From positions 62,001-126,000 of the forward strand of contig QYAI01000068.1 of the NCBI GenBank assembly GCA_003988855.1: 64,000 bases of DNA, read 5' to 3'. The first letter of the stretch is position 1. Each line of letters opens with the position of its first letter. This document shows positions 20,903-32,505 of the stretch, in pieces. The notes under the pieces are model-generated. The model worked only from the letters and a program-made list of their open reading frames with translations. It did no database searches and had not been told where the DNA came from. Source of the DNA: Arachnopeziza araneosa. Taxonomy: Eukaryota; Ascomycota; Leotiomycetes; Helotiales; Arachnopezizaceae. Both the position numbers and the translations under genes were made by a program.

Positions 20903-21763
20903 CCTCCGTCTTCTTTGAACATGTAGCACGAGAAATGAAATAAGGAACACTTACAGACTACTCCATTGATTATAACCAGAAGAGACGAAGCTCGAGTCAA
21001 ACAAGAGGGTTGGAAAGTATCAGGTCCTTGTTCATCGCGATATTCAGCTGTGAGCGTGCGACACTTTTTTTGTACGCTGCCATCACAGTGCAGTGGGTAT
21101 GGAAGCAGTGATTCTTTTCTTGGAGCTGGAGTTGTTCTTCCCTTCGCTCTGTTTTGCTGTATGATTTCGTGTTTTCTTTTGCACTGCCTTTCCATCTCTT
21201 TCTGTGTTCGCTGCTCCGTGAAGCTCAATAGCCGTGATTCGTTCGTAAGTCGCGATTTGGATCGCCAGACAGGCATACAGAATCTTCAAATTTGATTCCG
21301 AATATACACATCACAGGATTTATCTTCTATCATGTTATTTCAAGCTTAGGCTCAATTCGGGGACTTTGAAAGTCTCCGAATTGGGGAATTGCTGAAGCTC
21401 GTCTGACAATGTCCGACTCGTGCGATTTCGTCCGAATTGGTCCCTATCCGCAACAATTCCAAATGCGAGCCGCTCTTCGGGTACAGCTGCGCCTTCGTCG
21501 TGCGTATCACAACTTTGAATTGATGATACAAGTAGGGTATTTGTCAAAACAAATTGTCAGCTAGAAAGTCGAAAATCTGTTCTATTTTCAAGACAGAAGT
21601 GAGACAGCCCACTCCCAAGATGGATATATAAGACGAGACATGCCTCGAGGACCTCGATCACTTATCTTATGATACACGCAAGCACCAACTCAATATATAT
21701 TTTTCATACCAATTGCTCCATCTCTAAACGGAAGCTTCGAGGTAGAAATTAATATCCAGCGCA
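20903..21763. other. intergenic region
   Basis: Overlapping open frames lie on both strands around 20966-21295, none with a good ATG and family match. The right part is the promoter of the AhpC/TSA-like gene, with an AT-rich stretch (AATATATATTTTTC) near 21690. Confidence 0.35.
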
Positions 21764-22432
21764 ATGGATTCTCAAACCCAGTCTCCCATCGCACAGTATG
21801 ACAGTCTCATGGCTTCTCACGCCTTTCTATTCGTTGTCTGTAAGTCTTAATTAGTTTCCTGCGCTCCTGATCCCTACTCATCTCATCTCCCTTCTTCTTT
21901 CTCCTCTTCCCCGCGTAAATTAATCCGAACCGTAGTCTACCGTGGCCACTGGTGTCCGTTCTGCCAGGCATACCTGCGCACCCTTCAGGCTCTCACAACA
22001 CCGATCACTGCCGCTGGGGGGCTTGTCGTTGCAGTCACCGCCGAGCCGTCAGAGCACCTCCAAGCCACGCGTGACGCAAGTGGTTACTCCGGTCTCGTCA
22101 TCGTTGACACAGCCAATTCACTTGCTAAGGAATTGAAGAAGAGAGGGGTTCTTGATGTCGCTATCTCGGAGAAGAAGGGCTATGAGCACGGGATGGCTCA
22201 GCCAGCGATCTTGGTTGCGAGGGAGATCAAGGAGACGGGGCAGAGGGAGATATTGGAGAAATGGGCGATTGTCCCAAGTGCGATGAACCTTGGGGGTGCA
22301 AAGGACAGGCCCGACTTGACGCAGGTCTGGGAGAATGTACAAGCGAAGATGGAAGGGAAAGAGGTGGTGCATACGAAGTACAGCTTAATGGGATTTTTTG
22401 GAACCATGGTGGGAAAGATTTTTAGGAGGTAG
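21764..22432 (+). CDS. AhpC/TSA-like (peroxiredoxin-like) protein
   Basis: Exons 21764-21839 and 21936-22432 (190 aa). The junction restores FVVFYRGHWCPFCQAYL, a thioredoxin-fold active site with a CxxC pair, as in the AhpC-TSA_2 / PRXL2-like families. Later parts include a TAEPSEHLQATR segment and a C-terminal amphipathic tail. Fungal copies are often annotated as thiol-specific antioxidant or alkyl hydroperoxide reductase-like, but substrate is generally untested. The C-terminus (TMVGKIFRR) lacks a known targeting signal. Confidence 0.78.
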
Positions 22433-22454
22433 GTTTTGAGAGGTAGATTTTGAG

Positions 22455-22506
22455 AGAGGAGGAGGAGGAGGAGGAGGAGGAGGAATAGGAGGAATAGGAG
22501 GAATAC
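22455..22506 (+). repeat. GGA trinucleotide repeat
   Basis: A run of GAG/GGA triplets followed by three GGAATA units, just after the stop of the AhpC/TSA-like gene. Probably in its 3' UTR. Confidence 0.8.
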
Positions 22507-22802
22507 CTTGTAAGAGTAGATAGAGTACTGCCACCATCTTTATGAGATACCTCCAATACAAGCAAAGCTGATCACGAGACACGAGGACATTTCGGACTTT
22601 CTCCGCCACCAACTTTTCCCTCCGGAAGGTTGGGGGGAGGCCTCTTATCGTGCTCTGCTGACATTCCTCTTCCCGAGCAGGGAGCGTTCTGGGGTGTGGT
22701 GTCTGGAGTCCTGATAATGTAAGCACCATTGTTCCCCTCGGTAACTTAGCTTCAGCTTCCTTTATTCCATCTTCATCCCCCTCTCCACCATCTGCTAACA
22801 TC

Positions 22803-25251
22803 ATGGGCGGCAGCAAACCGAGTGACGAACGGACGCCTCTCATTGCGACCCTACCAGTCGCACCCCCTCGACGCCGATATCCCCACAATGTCGTCCGCCG
22901 CTTCTGTACCATTGCTTGCGGATCGTCTCTGATCGCTCTGACCATTCTGTTCCTCATCCCAATTGCGTTAATCCCCCCGCGGAGCAGACCACATGTCCCA
23001 CTGAGGCACCAGAGCTCACTCAACTTCACCGACCTTCAGAAAGTACTGCTGGAGACACCAAAAGAGGAGAAAGCCCAAGAGTGGAGTAAATATTACACGT
23101 CTGGACCCCATCTTGCGGGCAAGAACTACAGCCAGGCCGCATGGACGCAGGATAAATGGCAGGAGTTTGGAATCAAAGCCGAGATTGTAGCGTATGATGT
23201 CTACATCAATTACCCTCTCGGCCACAGGTTGGCTCTGCTTGAGAAGAGCCCGAAGAATAAAACCAGAAAGGCAGCGGCCTGGAAGGTTAAATACGAAGCA
23301 ACCTTGACCGAGGATGTCCTCGAAGAAGACCCCACGACTGGACTCGACGATCGCATTCCTACCTTTCACGGGTATTCTGCGAGTGGAAACGTCACAGCCT
23401 CTTACGTGTATGTCAATTATGGAACATATCAAGACTACGAGGACCTACTCAAGGCAAATGTTAGCTTGGAAGGAAAGATAGCGATTGCCAAGTATGGTGG
23501 TATATTCCGAGGTCTCAAGATCAAGCGTGCCCAGGAATTAGGAATGGTTGGATGTGTTCTGTTCACAGATCCTGGTGATGATGGAACTGTGACAGATGAG
23601 GATGACTATAAACTCTATCCAGAAGGACCTGCAAGACAGCCGAGTAGTGTACAGAGAGGCAGTGCTCAATTCTTGAGCTTCGCTCCGGGAGACCCGTAAG
23701 GTTTCATGATATTCTGGATCTCAAATGCTAACACTTCCTAGAACGACGCCCGGCTATCCCTCCAAGCCTGGAGTTCCTCGCCAGCCTGTGGATAGTGGGA
23801 TCCCATCCATTCCCTCCATCCCAATCTCATATGTGGATGCTATTCCTATCCTCACAGCTTTAAATGGATACGGGTTATCACCTCACAACTTGAGCAAGTA
23901 TTGGCAGCAAAATCTTGGTTTGAAATATAAAGGCGTCGAATATAACATTGGCCCTTCTCCCAGTAGCCTTGCTCTGAATTTGGTTAACGAACAAGAATAC
24001 GTAACCACTCCCCTGTGGAACGTCATCGGGGTAATCAATGGAACACTCGCGGATGAAGTCATCGTCATTGGAAATCACAGAGATGCATGGATTGCTGGTG
24101 GTGCTGGAGACCCAAATAGTGGCTCTGCAACATTGAATGAAGTCATTCGTTCTTTTGGAGTTGCTCTGTCAAAGGGTTGGAAACCGCTTCGAACCATTGT
24201 CTTTGCTAGTTGGGATGGCGAAGAGTATGGCTTGATTGGCTCAACAGAATGGGTTGAGGAGTACTTGCCATGGCTTACACATGCCAATGTGGCTTATGTC
24301 AATGTTGATGTTGCTGTAGTTGGAACCGACTTCAAAGCTGCAGCTTCTCCACTACTGAACAAGCTCATATATGAGGTTACTTCACTAGTTCAGTCCCCGA
24401 ACCAAACTGTTCCAGGCCAGACTGTCGCCGATACCTGGGACGGCCATATCAGTACGATGGGTTCGGGATCCGATTTTACTGCATTCCAAGATTTCGCTGG
24501 TGTTCCGTCAGTCGATTTGGGATTTTCAGTCAACGCCGAGAAACCTGGTGATACTGGCGGTGCAGTTTACCATTATCACTCAAACTATGACTCATTCTAT
24601 TGGATGAACACATATGGCGACCCAGGTTTCCATTATCACGCGGCGTGTGCTAGAATATGGGCTCTATTCACCGCAAAACTGGCTGAAGCTCCAGTAATCC
24701 CATTAAATGCTACAGATTATGCTCTCGCCTTGAGAGAATACATTACAAATCTTGAGTCAAAGTTCAATTCCCATGTTTCAGGTGTATTTAGTGAGGAGGA
24801 TCAGGTTGAAGCCCGTTCCCGGCCTACACCATCTGGACACAAGGGTGATCTGGACAGCCTGAAATCTTCTCTTAAGAAGCTCCACAAAGCCGCGCACAAG
24901 CTCAAAGTAACAGCTGAAGCTCATGATAGCTGGGCGGCGTCTCTAGCTGAGAAAGCAGGGGAGAACATTCCGTGGTGGAAGTGGTACAGCAAATTGAGGC
25001 TCTACTTTGAAATCAGGAGAGCAAATGACAAATACAAGTATCTTGAGCGAGCTTTCTTATATCAGAAAGGCCTGGACGGGAGACCATGGTTCAAACATGT
25101 CGTGTTTGCGCCCGGGAAATGGACTGGATATGCCGGTGCTGTTTTCCCCGGATTGGTCGAGGCCATTGATGAAAAAGATTACAGCAATGCCGAAAAATGG
25201 GTCGAAATTATCGAGGGAAGACTACAAGCTGCTGCACATAGCTTGGAGTGA
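22803..25251 (+). CDS. M28-family membrane peptidase (NAALADase / transferrin-receptor-like)
   Basis: Exons 22803-23695 and 23742-25251 (800 aa). It is a type II membrane protein with a cytosolic ~35-residue Arg-rich tail and a helix at about residues 38-58 (IACGSSLIALTILFLIPIALI). A PA domain (around AKYGGIFRGLKIKRAQELG) lies before the M28 zinc peptidase domain with NHRDAW, GDPNSGSA, SWDGEEYGLIGSTEW and YHYHSNYDS. These supply the metal ligands His, Asp, Glu and His. A transferrin-receptor-like dimerisation domain closes the protein. Yeast relatives (Vps70, Tre1/Tre2) act in vacuolar sorting and transporter turnover; here the zinc ligands look intact, so peptidase activity is plausible. Confidence 0.9.
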
Positions 25252-25882
25252 GCGAGTGCTGGCATTTGTTGAATAGGACCTAGTTGTACATTAAAGGCGA
25301 ACCCAGATGGCGGCCAAGAGACATCTGCAAATATTCCCGCGAATTGAATGACTTTTGGAAATGCTCGATCCAATGCCTATCAGTACTTCATAGGTTTATA
25401 CCTTAAACTGACAGTATTTCCTTTTCGAACGTGTTTCAGAGCTCTTGGTTCGGGGAGGAAGCTAGTTCTGGTCCTAATGTGAGATGACCCTGGGATAAAA
25501 GCCACTATATGCCGAGATATGGCACTGCACCTAGTAGGGTCGTAATTAACCGGACATCCCAATCAGGTCGTTGGTCCAACCGGAATATAAAACATATCTA
25601 TCTGTTCATGGTATTTTGTTGTTGAAGTCTGCATTTTCCCGCCGCTGATCTCGCCTAAAGATCATTCGTGGCGAGGACGTTACTCTACTATACTTGACAC
25701 GGTCTACGTATATACAACTGGACCTCACCTCATCCGGACAAATGCCCGGTGGGAATAAGTAGTGGCTACGTCTTCCCTTGTCCAATTTCTCTTCGTTTCT
25801 GTATCTGATTCTCTTCTTCTTTCAAGATTAATTGTTTCTTGAAGGTATCACATACATAAACATACTCTCTCAGCTCCTCATC
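25252..25882. other. intergenic region
   Basis: 3' flank of the peptidase gene and promoter of the SnoaL-like gene, with C/T-rich tracts near 25780-25830. No supported gene. Confidence 0.45.
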
Positions 25883-26577
25883 ATGGCGCAGGATAACTCC
25901 TCACCCGGCACGACCACACCCAACAATTTTACCACTAATGGCTCCTTCTCACATTATATGGGTCCCATCTCCTCCATCCCGTCGGCGTCATCCCCCGGCC
26001 TTCGCTTTCTCAAGCTTTACGTCCCTGCTATCGATGCCTTGGATCGTGAATCTCCAGAGGCCCTACGATTCAATGAGATTCTCGCTCCTGGTGCGACATT
26101 TCTCACGAACGTGACGGGTGCATGGCCAGTTACGAGGGAGTATCTAGAGGTCATGTTGAAACATAGAGAATTATTACTCAGCCGCTTCACGCACGAGGAT
26201 GTGGATGTGCAAGCCTATGACATCTTACACGCGAGCGGGAATCGGACGGTGATTGTGGAGACGGTGTCTACGTAAGCCTTCTCTCCTTGCTCCTCCTTCT
26301 CATCTTCCTTCCTAAACTGATGGCTCCTGGCAGATCGGTGTTCAAGGCAGATCCCAACCAGGAAAATGTCCACGTGAATGAGATGATTGCTATTGAGCTG
26401 ATGAAGTCGAGGACGGGGCGGCCGTGGGGTGGATTCATCGCTTTTGCTGTTCGTACATATATGGATTCGACGTTGATGGCGTGGAAAACCAAGCAGGTGT
26501 TTGGCCTGGGGGATGACGGGTTGCCGATTAAGAAAGTCGAGAGTGCAGCGTCGATCCCAGAGGGAGTGACTGCTTGA
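25883..26577 (+). CDS. hypothetical protein, SnoaL/NTF2-like
   Basis: Exons 25883-26271 and 26334-26577 (210 aa); the junction codon closes as Thr. The first 35 residues are Ser/Thr/Asn-rich and probably disordered. The remainder is compact with alternating strands (VQAYDILHASGNRTVIVETVST, IAIELMKSRTG) and resembles the fold pattern of small NTF2/SnoaL-like proteins common in fungi. That fold call is inference from pattern only. No signal peptide or membrane segment is seen. Function unknown. Confidence 0.65.
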
Positions 26578-27165
26578 AGTAGTGAGGGGAGAGATTAGTT
26601 GAACAGGTGTGGATAAACTCTTGAGAGGAAAAGAGAAGTGGGCTGGCTTATCTTAGACAGGCGCATAAACTGTCCACTCGGTGTTGAAGGTGTATGGGAA
26701 TAGCTTTGCTGGCATACATAGCTGTTTTATAAATGGTACTCATTTCGAATTATTCGTTATGGGTCCCGCGTACGTACTCTACTTATGTTGACGGTTTCTC
26801 TAGTTACTAGATCATATGAAAGCTATCAAAGGAGGAAAATCTCGGGGTTGGTACTCAATGGGCTCGTCAAAATAACGAGTTGTGTCTTTGAAAGATCAGG
26901 AGCAGAGACTTCAAACTCCGACTGATCTCTACACCCTCAACTGCACTCAGAATATAAAAGCAATATTAGCCGTACTCCGAAGCTATCTTGATTTACATGA
27001 TTTCTTTTAATTTGGAACCCACTTAGCTAGGTTCAAATTGGACTAGGAGAGAAAATACAAACAGTGACGACACATACCCTCTCCCATAGAGATACTATCT
27101 GGAGAGACAGTACCTAAACATAGCTGTTTCTTGAAGGCTTAAAATCAGTTTACGAGTAGATAATT
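26578..27165. other. convergent intergenic region
   Basis: Between convergent genes. It is AT-rich with no open frame worth reporting; probably two 3' UTRs. Confidence 0.5.
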
Positions 27166-28287
27166 TCATGAAGCTGACTCTGCTATTCTCAACACATCTT
27201 TCTCCAGATCCAACTGCACCCATTTCCCTAATCGTATATCAGTCTGTGGCAACCATTTTGGCACGCGGATCGCGCCTCCGACCATGAACTCAGCCCCAAG
27301 GGCAACCAACTCCATCTCAACATCTGTAACTTTCTCTTCCTTGAAGATAATGTTGAAATCTCTCTTCAGTTCTCCCTCTTCCAGTGCTGTGGCTTCTTTC
27401 CTTGCAGCGGGTGCTACCACAGCCATCATCTCGAGATCCTTGAGCCATGGAGCAAGAAGTGCTTCCCCCGTCATCTTCACATATGTCTCCCTCAAGCACC
27501 ACATCGCATAGAACCTTCTAAGCTTCGCATCGATGACGATGTTGCTTGCTACTCTGGCGACGCTATCGAGTTTAGAATCAGGCTCAGTAACTGCAAGGTT
27601 CAATATCTGATTCCTTCTCTGACATCGGGATAATGTATCTTTGCTGAAGCCATTTATCTCACCACTTTCAAGTCCTATCTCAGGCGGTGAAAGGGGCCCA
27701 AGTTTCATGTAGCTAACTTCTGAATCTGCAAATACATCCCCATGCATGTCCACCCAGTCGAAGAAGCCTTCTTTCTCAATATGAGAGTAATCTGACTTCG
27801 TCCTCTCATTGACACATACAACGTCTGTTCCGACCTTCACATCTTTTTCATACCCAACAGCAGCAATGAGGCTGACTATTCCCGCTTGATGGCTGACATT
27901 GAAATCGATCCTTGGTTGACCAGAGTCTGTGATGAAAATGGGCTTGCCGTTTGAATCTCGTGAGATGGTACTGTCTGACCAGGCTACATGGCAGTATTCG
28001 GTAATGATGAGATGTTTGAGTAGATGTGAAGCCAGGCTCATTTTGGCATCTTTGACATGGAAGTATCTGAGCACAGATGTTTGTTCCGACTCGGACAGCA
28101 GGGACAGCGCTCTTGAGGCCTAGGGATATGAGCAGCTGCTTTTTCTGAGGTGAGACCAGCCTACAACTATTTTGAGCTCCAGGACCTCATCTCTCGATTT
28201 GGCCTTGGGTGAAACGGGCCATAGTGGGCGCGTATCCAAGAACCACTGCAGGATCTTGGGGGTTTCTAGATGGTCCCTAGAAGCCAT
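27166..28287 (-). CDS. 4'-phosphopantetheinyl transferase
   Basis: Exons (minus) 28287-28165 and 28119-27166 (358 aa). It transfers phosphopantetheine from CoA to carrier domains of polyketide synthases, NRPSs and alpha-aminoadipate reductase (NpgA/Lys5 class). Motifs are NGKPIF, FNVSHQAG, VGTDVVCV (the Mg-binding GxDxV motif) and FYAMWCLRETYVKMTGEALLAPW (the WxxKExxxK-type motif, here W-C-L-R-E-T-Y-V-K). The first exon is only 41 codons and starts MASRDHLETPKILQWFLDTR, as in fungal relatives. It is divergent from the eIF4E gene across about 310 bases. Confidence 0.88.
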
Positions 28288-28597
28288 TGTTGGTGGATGT
28301 GGAAAGGCTACCTACTGTAACAAATCGGGAGCGGCGGAAAGCAGTTGGGCGGCCTCTCTGCGTTCAGTTTAGGGCCCGTTTCATCGGCCGTCGCTGCGGA
28401 CCAGCCCCAACCCAGCATCAGAGACAGCGGCACTCGAACTTCCATCCCGCCTTGCTTACTGGAACAACCACCACTCTCTTTCTCGTTCTTTGTTCCTTGT
28501 CCAGCGCAGGTCGTTTCCCTCCCTCGTTCGATATAAGAACCTTTGCTCCTGTCCGTCTCTTCTCCCCTCTCAAATTTGGTCCAAGACTCTCTCAACA
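28288..28597. promoter_or_regulatory. bidirectional promoter, PPTase / eIF4E-like
   Basis: 310 bases between divergent ATGs, with C/T-rich tracts (CTCTTTCTCGTTCTTTG, CTCTTCTCCCCTCTC) on the eIF4E side. No gene is supported inside it. Confidence 0.5.
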
Positions 28598-29413
28598 ATG
28601 GCAATGAGACCCTCTCTTTTTACCAGAGGACTTTCCTCAGCCTCAGGATCTAGCGATACTGGCTCCCCCGCCGAACAACGAGATGATGCAAAGAAGAACA
28701 TGCTGAAAGCCATGCGACCTCTACCTACTCAGCATTACTGGAATGTCTACTTCGATAGGTATGCCATTTGTTTACTGGTGAGGAAGAAGCTGACCACTCC
28801 GCAGACAGCAAAAGGATCAGGTCAAGTCCGCCGATGGCACATATACCGCTACCCTCGAGCAAATTGGCTCGCAAATCGAGTCCGTTCAGGAGTTCTGGAG
28901 GTATAATAACAATACGCCAGTAGATCAGATCAAGATGCGTGAATCCATCTATCTGTTTAAACAAGGCTTTCAGCCCATCTGGGAAGACCGAAGGAACATA
29001 AATGGCGGCAGTTGGACGTTCAGAGTGCCAAAAGTCAACGGCCCTGATTTCTGGACAAGAATCCAGCTGATGGCCATTGGGGAGAAGTTGCAAGGCTGTC
29101 TCGAGTTGGGTAAGAGCAGTGGACAGATTTATGCGCCGGGAAGAAGCTAACACTTGTGCCAGGAGATCAACTTTGCGGCGTTGGTCTGTCTGTTCGATTC
29201 AACTCTCATCTCATCTCCGTCTGGCATCGTGATGCCTCTCTACAGAAGTCTATCGACGCCATCCTAGCTACAGTCCTGGAAGAACTCCCAGCGGAGCTCA
29301 AGCCGAAACCAGACAACTACTTCTACAAGAAACATTCAGACCATGCTGGTTTCAAGGCTCCAGCTCCAGCGCCTACTGGGCCAACACCTGCTGTGCAAAT
29401 ACCGAAAGCATGA
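28598..29413 (+). CDS. eIF4E-family cap-binding protein (class II-like)
   Basis: Exons 28598-28758, 28805-29109, 29163-29413 (238 aa). eIF4E fold motifs are HYWNVYFDR, VQEFWRYNNN, GFQPIWEDRRNINGGSW and VSVRFNSHLISVWHRDA. The Glu after Trp in PIWED and the Trp stack support cap binding. Tyr stands where canonical eIF4E has Trp46 and Trp56, the pattern of class II (4EHP-like) members, so this may be a regulatory rather than the main initiation factor. An Ala/Pro-rich C-terminal tail ends the protein. All junctions close in frame. Confidence 0.88.
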
Positions 29414-29679
29414 TAAAATGGAACAGAATATTTGGGAAGGAGTAGAGTGGAGTAGGAAGGATATTAGGACCACGTACTGCATAAAGAGGATCGGAAGGGT
29501 GTTTGAGACTTCTTGCATATATCTCGGCGTTCTGGATCTTATATTGAAGACTATATGCACATGCATAGGCATGATAGCCAATCAACCTGAACGCCTTCGC
29601 TGTATCAGACCAGATCCAGTTCCCAAACCCCAACCATATATCAGTGCTAACTCAAATATACCTCCAAACCATCCTCAGA

Positions 29680-30382
29680 TTACCTCCAAACCCCAGCCCT
29701 TCTCATTACCCCCTCAAACTCCTCCTTCTCCACACCTCTCCCCACCCCCGCCCCTCCATTCGCCTCCAGAATCATGTCCCTCAACAAATCATCAGCTACC
29801 TCTTCCTTCAGCACCTGCGCAACCCTTCTGAGCGTCGCAATCGTAATCTTCCCTTCGCCTCCCCCTTTCGTAAACAAATCATATGCTTCATCTACTTCCT
29901 TCGCATGGGTATCCGAGTTCCTACTCCTGCTATGCAGCTTCAGTGCGCAGATGGCCACAAAAGAACTATAGATCGCGAAACCTTCGGAGTCTGGGTCGAG
30001 TATGGAGATGAACTCTTCAAGTTCCGATGCTGTTGGTGGGATGTCTAAGGCTCTAAAGTCAAAAGTTGTAAGTTATTACGCCTCTTTTATAGAGATAACA
30101 GGAGCGAGGAAGAAAAGAAGAGCTCCAGTACATCATAGCGCGCCTCACATCCTGAATAGGAATGACGCCTTCTTTCTCGCCCTTGTGCTTTTCAGAGAAG
30201 AGACTGAATGCTTCTTTGATCTCGTTCTCTTCTGCGGCGGTGATGTTGTGCTCTTTGGCAAGTTTGGATTGCCGCGCTTTGGGTGCGGAAGATGAGGATT
30301 CAGCGACTTCGTTGCGTCGTTTGGGAGGCTATGTGAAGACATCAGCTCTGGTAAATCGTAGATAGATTGTGAAAAGTACCAT
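29680..30382 (-). CDS. degenerate EF-hand (centrin/calmodulin-like) protein
   Basis: Exons (minus) 30382-30380, 30328-30132, 30052-29680 (190 aa). The first coding exon is just the ATG, followed directly by GTACTT; splicing gives MPPKRRNEVAES. A basic/Ser-rich N-terminus precedes four EF-hand-like helical repeats (EIKEAFSLFSEK, ELEEFISILDPDSEGF, VDEAYDLFTKGGGEGKI, LRDMILEANGGAG). Most loops have lost key Ca ligands, so calcium binding is doubtful. Size and repeats recall centrin and the Rad33-like nucleotide-excision-repair partners of Rad4; that link is a guess. Confidence 0.75.
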
Positions 30383-30858
30383 TTTAACGATTTAACTGCG
30401 TAGCACTATTGAGAAGTTGTTATGGAGATGTTGACGATTCTGCCTTGCTCGCGAGGCTGAACATGAGTGCGGAAGACCGCCGAATCTGCGGCCATGATCA
30501 ACAACATTTCATGCATTTGGTGTATCACCTTTTCAGCTTGTTTGAAAACCACCAGGAGTAGTATTCTTCATTTAAAATTCCATTCCGATTAACTATCCCT
30601 CAATTGCTTACTTAGTATGTTTTTGGCCACTCTACTCTCACAGCAAGCATCGCATCTTATTTCCCGGCGAATTATTTCATTGAGTGCTAGCAAAAATCTA
30701 TGGATATCTTATAATCTTTAAAGCGAATGCATTTTCAGTGAACCGCAAACTTTTTGTATCATCTCAGTCATCATTGTCTCATATCAGAAAAGCCAGCAAA
30801 ATGCAGTAATAACTTTCCGTCTTGTCAACCACCCCCAAGGACTACAGGCGAGATAACC
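30383..30858. other. intergenic region
   Basis: AT-rich spacer between two minus-strand genes, with no supported open frame. The 3' end of the spermidine synthase transcript and the promoter of the EF-hand gene must lie here. Confidence 0.45.
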
Positions 30859-32035
30859 TTATCTCAAGGCGGAGCGGGCGAAAGTGGGCAGAATGAAGCT
30901 GGCCTTGTGGATGTCGGCATTATAGTATCGACAAAGCTTCTCCTCCTCCTCGGAGGTCCAAGATCTCAAAGGTGTCTTTAAATCGCGTGAACCATCCTTG
31001 CAGCAGACCATGAAGCCAATCTGGCCAGAGGGGTATGTGGGAATGGTGGTATAAGCGTACTCAACGTTGGGAAAGACCTCCTTGCAGTCTTTCTTGAGCT
31101 TGGTGATCAATGGGAGGTGGAGCCATTGGTTCTCAGCTGTGAAACATTAGTTGATGTTTCTTAGAGTCTCCGGATGAATCATTCAAGAGAAAACCGAGCA
31201 AAGACGAAAATAAGAAGCCCCCGAACGATATCACCTTGACCATAAGTCAAAAACATAATGGCAAGTAATATACATGATAAAAGGGCAAGTTCGCTAACAA
31301 AGGAGAACGTACAACCTTGGGTAGTAATCACTCCGCCTTCCTTAAGAGCACCAAATAAAAGCTCGAAATATGGTTTCTGGAAAAGGGACTCAGCTGGTCC
31401 CTCAGGATCGGAAGAATCAGTGATGATAACATCAAACTCGTTCTTGTAGTCGTCCAAAAACTTGAACCCATCTCCCACATGGACCTTGACCTTCGGGTGT
31501 TGATAGCTGATTGACATTCCTGGCAAGTATTTCTTGGATAGGCGAATGACAGCCTGCAGGTGATTATCAGCATATGTCAACAGCATCTCATTTGCCGGGT
31601 ATAGTTCTCACCTCGTCAATGTCACAAAGAATGGCCTCTTCAACAGTATCATGCTTGATAACCTCACGAAGAACACCTCCATCGCCTCCACCAATAACCA
31701 GAACCTTCTTTGGAGCTGGATGAGAGTTCATGGCCAGATGGGTGATCATTTCTTGGTATGCAAACTCATCTCTCTCGGTGCACTGAATCACATTGTCTAG
31801 AACCAGGACCGTGCCGTAGTCGGTAGATTCAAAGATAAGAACATCCTGGTATTTACTCTTCTCATGGTGAATGACATTCTTGACTTTCAAGGTCATGGCT
31901 TGACCGGGCCACATGTTAGAGATCTCGCGGAACCATCCATCTAGAAGAGAGTCAGAAATGAGGTTCAATTGTTCAATTTGTAGAAGTAGAAAGTTTCTCA
32001 CCTTTGATGGTGGGGTGAGTGATTTCTGTAGACAT
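30859..32035 (-). CDS. spermidine synthase
   Basis: Exons (minus) 32035-32002, 31940-31612, 31553-31316, 31136-30859 (292 aa). It transfers an aminopropyl group from decarboxylated S-adenosylmethionine to putrescine. Motifs are DGWFREISNMWPGQAM, ERDEFAYQEMITHL, VLVIGGGDGGVLREV (SAM-type site), FDVIITDSSDPEGPA (gate/catalytic Asp) and TTQAENQWLHL across the third junction, then IPTYPSGQIGF. A GTACGT donor three bases downstream would add one residue; family sequence favours the earlier site. It shares a ~470-base divergent region with ADE2. Confidence 0.93.
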
Positions 32036-32505
32036 CCTGGCAATCGTAGAGAGACTGAAGGCTTCAAAAGAAGGGAATCTGGCGAGTTTATATGTTCGTA
32101 GGAAGGTAGAAGGAAACAGGTTTGTTAAATTGGTTTGGTTCAACAAGAGGTTTGCTGGCAACAAATTCTGTTGGCAAAGTTTTGTTTTCTCCGGGAAGAG
32201 GAAGAACGGGACGGGTTGGTGGAGGGGTAAACTTTTTAATGCTGCAGGGACGACCGCCTCCCCTCACCGCCTTCGAGCTTGCCGAAGTAGGAAATGGCCC
32301 CGCAGAAGCTCTAGAGATTTTCCCCCACCATGACATCCTCACACTAGAACTCTTTCAGCACAGTTCAAACTGCAACTTTGAAGAAATCTCCTCAATTCAT
32401 TTTGATTCTCTCATAAACCTCAATTTACTCCACGACGTCTCAAAACTCATCACAGCTGACCGCATAACCTTTCCGACAATCTTCTCCTACACGTTCCGTG
32501 CTCTA
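32036..32505. promoter_or_regulatory. bidirectional promoter, spermidine synthase / ADE2
   Basis: 470 bases between divergent ATGs. An open frame runs through it into ADE2 from a non-ATG codon, but ADE2 homology begins exactly at the ATG at 32506. I saw no TGACTC/GAGTCA element here, unlike the ADE1 promoter. Confidence 0.5.

Noticed and set aside
32122..32505. N-terminal extension of ADE2 by 128 codons
   Set aside because: The frame opens from a non-ATG codon and has no family resemblance; ADE2 homology starts exactly at the ATG at 32506.
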